64,000 nucleotides of DNA from the NCBI GenBank assembly GCA_937922985.1, contig CALAKV010000038.1, positions 1 through 64,000 on the forward strand, given 5' to 3'. Under the pieces are notes generated by a model. It had not been told where the DNA came from. It made no database searches and was given only the letters and a program-made list of their open reading frames with translations. Both the position numbers and the translations under genes were made by a program. Positions 59,273 through 64,000 of the stretch are shown piece by piece; within the stretch, counting starts at the first letter, position 1, and the number at the start of each line of letters is the position of its first letter. Origin of the DNA: an uncultured bacterium. Its GTDB lineage: Bacteria; Patescibacteriota; Saccharimonadia; Saccharimonadales; Saccharimonadaceae.

Positions 59273-61831
59273 ATGAAAATTACAAAGACTTACGAACCGA
59301 ACAATTACGAACCTGAAATTTATAATTTATGGGAGCTATCTGGCGCTTTCGAAAGTAGTGGAGTTGGCCCAAAATATTCAATCGTAATGCCACCACCAAA
59401 TGCAAATGGAAATCTTCATATCGGCCACGGACTAATGGCTGCGGTTGAAGATATTTTAGTGCGTTATCATAAAATGAAGGGTTATGACGCAATTTATTTG
59501 CCTGGCGCCGACCATGCAGGCTTCGAAACTTGGGTTGTTTATGAGCGCCTTTTAAATGCTGAAGGGAAGAGTCGTTTAGATTATTCTCGTGATGAACTTT
59601 ATAAAAATGTTTGGGATTTCGTAGCAAGTCAACGCGGAAATATGGAACTTCAATTGCGTGCTTTGGGAGCTGGTGCTGACTGGAAAAATCTCACTTTCAC
59701 TTTAGATGAAAAAGTAGTAAATCGTGTTTATAAAACTTTCGAAAAAATGTGGAACGATGGCTTAATTTACAGAGGTGAGCGCATTGTTAATTATTCAACA
59801 AAATATCAAACTTCTTATGCCGATATTGAGGTAGATTACAAAGAAGAGAAGGGGAAGCTCTGGACGATTGCGTATCCAGTTCTTGATGAATTTGGTGGAG
59901 CAAGCGAATATATGCTTGTTTCAACAACTCGCCCTGAAACAATGCTCGGCGACACAGCTCTTGCGGTTAATCCAGAAGATGAAAGATATGAAAATCTGAT
60001 TGGCAGAAAAGTTCGAATACCTTTAATAAATCGTGAAATTAAAATTATCGCTGATGAATATGCCGACCCACAATTTGGAACTGGCGTTGTTAAAATTACA
60101 CCATTCCACGATCCAAATGATTTTGAAGTTGGTAATCGCCACAACTTGCCAAAAATCCAAGTAATTGGATTTGACGGAAAAATGACCAAAAATGCAGGTA
60201 AATATGCTGGCTTAGAAGTATTAGAGGCGCGTAAAAAAATTCTTGAGGATCTTCGAAAAATCAATGCATTGTTTAAAGAAGAAAATATTACTCATGTTGT
60301 TGGATATGATTATAAATCTGGAGAACCAATTCAGCCGCTTGTAAAAGAGCAGTGGTTTATTTCAACTAAGCCTTTAGCTAAAAAAGCCCTTGAAGCTCTT
60401 GAGAATAATGAAATTAAATTTACGCCAGAAAATAAGAAAAATGTTTTAGCGGAATACTTGAAAAATATTCGCGACTGGAACATTTCACGTCAAATCCCTT
60501 GGGGAATTCCAATTCCGGCTTTTCAAAATATTGAAGATCCAACTGATTGGATTTTTGATGAGCGCGTGCATGAATTACAAATTGAAATTAACGGCAAAAC
60601 ATACAAACGCGATGAAGATACGCTTGATACTTGGTTCTCAAGCGGTCAATGGCCGTTCATTACAACCGATTTTTTGGAAGGCGGTGAGCTTTCAAAATTC
60701 TATCCAAACAGTGTAATGGAAACTGGTCATGATTTGATTTTTCCTTGGATTTCTCGAATGATTATGCTAGGAATTTACTGCACAGGGCAAATTCCATTCC
60801 GCGAGGTTTATTTGCATGGAATGGTTCTTGATGAACATGGCCAAAAAATGAGTAAATCAAAGGGGAATGTAATTAACCCAATGGATGTAATTGCCGAGTT
60901 TGGTTCCGACGCTTTTCGCCTTGGAATTATCGCTTCACGTTCAGCAGGGCAGAATCAGGCATTTTCGAAAAATAAAGTTATCGCTGGCCGAAATTTCTGC
61001 AATAAATTATGGAATATTTCACGGTTCATTTCTGAAAAAGTTGGCGAAATTAAGAGCACGAAACAGCCTGAAGCTTTCACGCCAGCAGATCACTGGATTG
61101 TGCGAGAACTTGATAAAGCAATTGCTGAAATTGAAAACCATATGCAAAATTACCGTTTTGCGGAGGCCTCAGAAACGGTTTATCACACGATTTGGAGCAC
61201 CGTTGCTGATTGGTATATTGAAGCTTCAAAAACGCAAGACAATCCTGAACTTCTTGCTTGGGTTCTTGAAAATTGTCTTAAAATTACGCATCCTTTTGCA
61301 CCATTTGTGACTGAAACCATCTGGCAAACTCTGCCTTGGACTGAGGGAATTTTAGCAAACGAAAAACTAGCCGAATCTCTAAAATTTAACGAATTCGAAG
61401 CACTTCAATTTGAACGAATCCAAGATTTAGTTGGTGAAATTCGCCTGATTACAGCTGAACTACCCGGCAAAAAACGCTATAATTTGGTTTTTGAAAAAGA
61501 TGAACTAATTGCAAAAAATATTGAAACTATTCGCCACCTTTCACGCGTACCGGAAATCGTTCAAACAGATGCGCCACACGGATTTAGCCTTGCCGCTAGC
61601 GGTTTGGGTGCTTATCTCGATGTGCCAACCAATATTTTGGCTGAATATAAAACCGAGCTTGCCGAACGAATCAATAAAATTTCGAACGAAATTAATTTGC
61701 TTGAAAAACGCCTTTCGAACGAAAATTATGTTTCAAAAGCACCAGCACATTTAGTTGAAGAAACTCGTGAAGAATTTTCAAACAAAAAAGCCGAGCTTGA
61801 AAAAGTTAAAAAAGCTTTCGAAATTTTATAA
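59273..61831 (+). CDS. valS: Valyl-tRNA synthetase
   Basis: A class Ia synthetase that charges tRNA-Val, 852 residues. HIGH is in PPPNANGNLHIGHG, and the editing domain has VSTTRPETMLGDTALAVNP. KMSKS is intact as QKMSKSKGN, followed by the anticodon-binding domain. A C-terminal coiled-coil tRNA-binding arm ends the protein (INKISNEINLLEKRLSN and ELEKVKKAF). The cognate tRNA-Val(GAC) is at 19632. An AAAGGGAA SD precedes the ATG, and a terminator (61839-61857) follows. Confidence 0.96.
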   Translation: MKITKTYEPNNYEPEIYNLWELSGAFESSGVGPKYSIVMPPPNANGNLHIGHGLMAAVEDILVRYHKMKGYDAIYLPGADHAGFETWVVYERLLNAEGKSRLDYSRDELYKNVWDFVASQRGNMELQLRALGAGADWKNLTFTLDEKVVNRVYKTFEKMWNDGLIYRGERIVNYSTKYQTSYADIEVDYKEEKGKLWTIAYPVLDEFGGASEYMLVSTTRPETMLGDTALAVNPEDERYENLIGRKVRIPLINREIKIIADEYADPQFGTGVVKITPFHDPNDFEVGNRHNLPKIQVIGFDGKMTKNAGKYAGLEVLEARKKILEDLRKINALFKEENITHVVGYDYKSGEPIQPLVKEQWFISTKPLAKKALEALENNEIKFTPENKKNVLAEYLKNIRDWNISRQIPWGIPIPAFQNIEDPTDWIFDERVHELQIEINGKTYKRDEDTLDTWFSSGQWPFITTDFLEGGELSKFYPNSVMETGHDLIFPWISRMIMLGIYCTGQIPFREVYLHGMVLDEHGQKMSKSKGNVINPMDVIAEFGSDAFRLGIIASRSAGQNQAFSKNKVIAGRNFCNKLWNISRFISEKVGEIKSTKQPEAFTPADHWIVRELDKAIAEIENHMQNYRFAEASETVYHTIWSTVADWYIEASKTQDNPELLAWVLENCLKITHPFAPFVTETIWQTLPWTEGILANEKLAESLKFNEFEALQFERIQDLVGEIRLITAELPGKKRYNLVFEKDELIAKNIETIRHLSRVPEIVQTDAPHGFSLAASGLGAYLDVPTNILAEYKTELAERINKISNEINLLEKRLSNENYVSKAPAHLVEETREEFSNKKAELEKVKKAFEIL

Positions 61832-61838
61832 AAGCACC

Positions 61839-61862
61839 ACCGCCAGGGAATGGCGGTTTTTG
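61839..61862 (+). terminator. valS terminator
   Basis: ACCGCCA (61839-61845) pairs with TGGCGGT (61851-61857), then TTTT. Confidence 0.7.
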
Positions 61863-61874
61863 CTTGACTTTTTA

Positions 61875-61904
61875 TTGACAAAATAATTATAAATATGATA
61901 TTAT
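61875..61904 (+). promoter_or_regulatory. Promoter of the secreted 123-aa protein
   Basis: TTGACA (61875-61880), 18 nt, TATTAT (61899-61904); an overlapping TATAAT follows. The leader is about 45 nt with AGAAGGA before the ATG. Confidence 0.5.
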
Positions 61905-61956
61905 AATTATGGTTATTTATATATAACTAGTATTTTTATATTAAGAAGGATTTCTC

Positions 61957-62328
61957 ATGATGAAGAAATTCAAGGGTTTATTATTTGCTGGCATAACAGT
62001 TGCATCTTTGGCATTTTCAGCACAAAAAGCAGAAGCTTCTAGTGGCCAAATAGTTGACGGTAACGGAAGACCGGTCGTTGGCGTATGGGTAGAAGTCAAA
62101 GGTGGCGGCTCAGGTTGGGCTCACTTAAATAGAACAAGAGAACCTCATATTGCCGGCTGGAGATACGACACCAAAGGTAGAGATTATAGACTGCATGTTG
62201 GTGTTGGTGGGACTAGTCAAAACTGGGGAAACAACATTAAATCTGGATGGATTAATGGTGGCCAGACAATAGCAAATGTAAGCACCAACTGGGATTGGAT
62301 ATGGGGGAATAAAATCTGGATATCCTAA
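61957..62328 (+). CDS. Small secreted protein with CarboxypepD_reg-like start
   Basis: A 123-residue exported protein with a signal peptide MMKKFKGLLFAGITVASLAF and a probable cleavage after AEA. The mature part opens with SGQIVDGNGRPVVGVWVEVKG, like the Ig-like carboxypeptidase regulatory domain, and is rich in Trp and Gly (GWAHLN, GWRYD, NWGNN, WDWIWGNKIWI). It has no cysteine. The function is unknown; a surface or secreted adhesin or effector is possible. It has its own promoter and terminator. Confidence 0.7.
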   Translation: MMKKFKGLLFAGITVASLAFSAQKAEASSGQIVDGNGRPVVGVWVEVKGGGSGWAHLNRTREPHIAGWRYDTKGRDYRLHVGVGGTSQNWGNNIKSGWINGGQTIANVSTNWDWIWGNKIWIS

Positions 62329-62347
62329 TCTTGACTCCTTTTATCAT

Positions 62348-62375
62348 GAGCAAGTCACCAAACTTGCTCTTTTTA
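62348..62375 (+). terminator. Terminator of the secreted protein gene
   Basis: GAGCAAG (62348-62354) pairs with CTTGCTC (62363-62369), then TTTTT. Confidence 0.7.
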
Positions 62376-62398
62376 AATATATCACGAGAAAGGTTTTT

Positions 62399-62668
62399 AT
62401 GTCTAAAAAAATTAATAAAATTAAATGGCAACCAATTTTTAATATTTTGATTATTATCAACTTAATTATAAGTATAATAACTATTTTGTTTCTTTTTAGA
62501 GTGAATGAGGGCGTTAATTTTGTAACTTGGAAAGATACGCATAATAACAATCTCACTCAGGCTCAAATAGAATGCATTAAAAATCCTTCGGATAGATGTG
62601 AAGAAAAAGTCAAACAATATCAAGAAAATCGAGATAATTTTATTCGAAAAACTTTTAATAAAAAATAA
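62399..62668 (+). CDS. Small single-TM hypothetical protein
   Basis: An 89-residue protein with a short cytosolic start, one helix (ILIIINLIISIITILFLF) and a polar outer tail with two cysteines (IECIKNPSDRCEEK) that could form a disulfide. I recognise no family. GAGAAAGG lies eight bases before the ATG. It follows the secreted 123-aa protein after a terminator, so it may depend on readthrough or on an unseen promoter. Confidence 0.55.
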   Translation: MSKKINKIKWQPIFNILIIINLIISIITILFLFRVNEGVNFVTWKDTHNNNLTQAQIECIKNPSDRCEEKVKQYQENRDNFIRKTFNKK

Positions 62669-62693
62669 GTAATTAAAAATTTTTATACAACGC

Positions 62694-62722
62694 TTGACTT
62701 CTTTAAAAAAATTTGTTAAAAT
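62694..62722 (+). promoter_or_regulatory. rpsO promoter (leaderless)
   Basis: TTGACT (62694-62699), 17 nt, TAAAAT (62717-62722), with the rpsO ATG 7 nt later. Confidence 0.65.
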
Positions 62723-62729
62723 ATTCAGG

Positions 62730-62996
62730 ATGATTACTAAAGAGAATAAAGAGAAGGCAATCGCTTTGACTCAGGTTTCAAAGAATGACGTTGGTTCGCC
62801 ACAGGCACAAGTGTCAATCTTGACGGCTCGTATCAAAGAAGTGACGGAACACCTTAAATCAAACAAGCACGACTTCATGGCTCGACGCGGTTTGATGCAA
62901 ATGGTTGGTCGCCGTAAAAAACTTCTAAAATATCTTGAACGAAAAGATTTTGAAGCCTACAAAGCTGTTGTTTCTAAATTAGGTTTGCGAAAATAA
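62730..62996 (+). CDS. rpsO: 30S ribosomal protein S15
   Basis: An 88-residue small-subunit protein with the S15 blocks SPQAQVSILTARIKEVTEHLK and HDFMARRGLMQMVGRRKKLLKYL. ATG 62730 is the start because the TTG at 62694 lies in the -35 box. The mRNA is predicted leaderless, unlike the autoregulated E. coli rpsO leader. pnp follows, the common rpsO-pnp order, but a terminator (63009-63040) and a new promoter separate them. Confidence 0.95.
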   Translation: MITKENKEKAIALTQVSKNDVGSPQAQVSILTARIKEVTEHLKSNKHDFMARRGLMQMVGRRKKLLKYLERKDFEAYKAVVSKLGLRK

Positions 62997-63008
62997 TTTC
63001 AAAACCGT

Positions 63009-63046
63009 AAAATCGCCACGCTTAAATGCTTGGCGGTTTTATTTTT
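63009..63046 (+). terminator. rpsO terminator
   Basis: AAAATCGCC (63009-63017) pairs with GGCGGTTTT (63032-63040), then ATTTTT. Confidence 0.65.
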
Positions 63047-63073
63047 GCTAAATTCACTCAAAAATGTTATAAT
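63045..63073 (+). promoter_or_regulatory. pnp promoter
   Basis: TTGCTA (63045-63050), 17 nt, TATAAT (63068-63073) with extended TGT. A leader of about 90 nt follows, containing TTTTCGAAAA and CTTTTCGAAG. Confidence 0.6.
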
Positions 63074-63169
63074 GAAATAGTAAAATTAACGCTGAATGTG
63101 TGGTAGAAATTATTTTCGAAAACCTTTTCGAAGAAGATTCCTGCAACTCATTTGGCAGAAGGAGAAAAT

Positions 63170-64000
63170 ATGATTATAAACCCAACAGGGAAAAGTGTAA
63201 TTTCGGTTAGCACTGATTTTTTGGGGCGAAAATTAACGCTAGAAGTTGGCAAAGTTGGCTTTCGTTCAACTGCAAGCGTGATCGCGAAATATGGCGAAAC
63301 TGTGGTTTTAGGAACAGTTCAGCTGGGCTCAAAACCAGTAGCTTTAGATTATTTTCCACTATCAATTGATTACGAAGAAAAGTGGTATGCTAGCGGACGG
63401 ATTTCTGGCTCACGATTCATTAAACGCGAAGGGCGACCTTCAGACGATGCAATTTTAATTGGGCGATTGATTGACCGACCAATTCGACCTCTCTTTCCAA
63501 AAGGATATCGTGAAGAAGTGCAGGTTGTCGCAACTGTTCTTTCTGCCGACCCAGAATTTCGTCCAGATATGATTGCAATGATTGCAGCCTCAAGCGCACT
63601 TCATCTAGCTGGCGTGCCGTTTGACGGCCCAGTTGCTGGGCTTCGAATCGGTAAAGTGAATGGCGAGTTTAAAGCCTTTCTAAATCCTGAGGAACGCGAA
63701 AATTCCTCGCTTGATTTAGTTGTAGCCGGAATCGAAAGTGGAATTACCATGGTTGAAGCGGGTGCAAATGAAGTTCCTGAAGAAGAAATTATCGCAGGTC
63801 TCGCTTGGGCTTTTGAGAATTTCAAACCAGCAATCAAACTACAAAACGAACTTCGCGCCAAATATATCGAGGCAGGTTATTTTGAAGAGAGAAAATTTGA
63901 ACTTATTTTGCCAGATGAAGAAATTTCGAAAGAAGTTGAAGCTTGGACAGAAGGAAAATTCGGCTCCGAGATTCGTGAAACCTACCCAAAATATAACCAA
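63170..64000 (+). CDS. pnp: Polyribonucleotide nucleotidyltransferase, 5' part
   Basis: PNPase, a phosphorolytic 3'-5' exoribonuclease and RNA degradosome core. The first 277 codons are present and the frame is still open at the window edge. The first RNase PH domain shows VSTDFLGRKLTLEVGKVG, YGETVVLGTVQ, SIDYEEKWYASGRISG, FIKREGRPSDDAILIGRLIDRPIRPLF and VAGIESGITMVEAGA, all standard. The start is ATG 63170 with GAAGGAG before it. The rest (second PH, KH and S1 domains) lies outside. Confidence 0.95.
   Translation, partial: MIINPTGKSVISVSTDFLGRKLTLEVGKVGFRSTASVIAKYGETVVLGTVQLGSKPVALDYFPLSIDYEEKWYASGRISGSRFIKREGRPSDDAILIGRLIDRPIRPLFPKGYREEVQVVATVLSADPEFRPDMIAMIAASSALHLAGVPFDGPVAGLRIGKVNGEFKAFLNPEERENSSLDLVVAGIESGITMVEAGANEVPEEEIIAGLAWAFENFKPAIKLQNELRAKYIEAGYFEERKFELILPDEEISKEVEAWTEGKFGSEIRETYPKYNQ

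Overview
The window reads as one compact, AT-rich chromosome segment of a Patescibacteria/CPR bacterium, most likely Candidatus Saccharibacteria (TM7). That assignment is an inference from gene content: reduced housekeeping genes, a PilM-to-prepilin type IV pilus operon, a type IV secretion-like coupling ATPase, FemAB-type peptidoglycan enzymes and many short CPR-style membrane proteins. The standard bacterial code fits; TAG, TAA and TGA all act as stops. Promoters are easy to read as TTGACT/TTGATT-N17-TATAAT or TAAAAT, often with an extended TGn, and many start codons lie only 6-11 nt after the -10 box, which implies leaderless mRNAs.

Layout. 1-5.1 kb: a divergent PAP2 membrane protein and gyrB-gyrA. 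5.2-10.5 kb: a two-gene membrane cassette, then a secretion-type ATPase with two partners. 10.5-11.3 kb: a 38-codon gene and tmRNA (ssrA). 11.3-15.5 kb: comM, infC-rpmI-rplT (infC probably starts at AUU), RNase P RNA, an unassigned structured RNA of about 144 nt, an M50 protease and rpmB. 15.5-19.7 kb: thrS-miaA, a winged-helix protein, a metallo-beta-lactamase-fold protein and tRNA-Val. 19.8-22.8 kb: an accessory locus with an EcoRI-family adenine methyltransferase and a DUF262-HNH protein behind a leader of about 200 nt full of competing helices, followed by a gene-free, inverted-repeat-rich stretch. 22.8-28.4 kb: a glycosyltransferase, a foldase, ndk, a tyrosine recombinase and tRNA-Thr, -Asp and -Arg.

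28.4-38.7 kb is a complete type IV pilus operon (pilM, N, O, a small gene, B, T, C, D, three prepilins), but pilM has an in-frame TAG at codon 26. 38.8-50.5 kb: ychF, tlyA, efp, rpsF-ssb-rpsR, ftsK, holA, mutM, and dnaG-rpoD. The primase has lost all four zinc ligands. 50.5-59.2 kb: a Q/N-rich membrane protein, orn, truB, a degenerate DHH protein with a duplicated low-complexity tail, rpsT, a pair of tandem paralogous 113-residue proteins under a near-consensus promoter, tsaD and a FemAB ligase. 59.2-64 kb: valS, a small secreted protein, rpsO and the start of pnp, which runs off the window.

The palindrome TTCGAA is scattered through genes in all three frames and in terminator loops at several times its chance frequency. 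The strongest candidates for new biology are the methyltransferase/DUF262-HNH operon with its switch-like leader, the unassigned RNA upstream of rnpB, the tandem 113-residue proteins, and the iterated TTCGAA palindrome in a genome that carries pilus and ComM genes.
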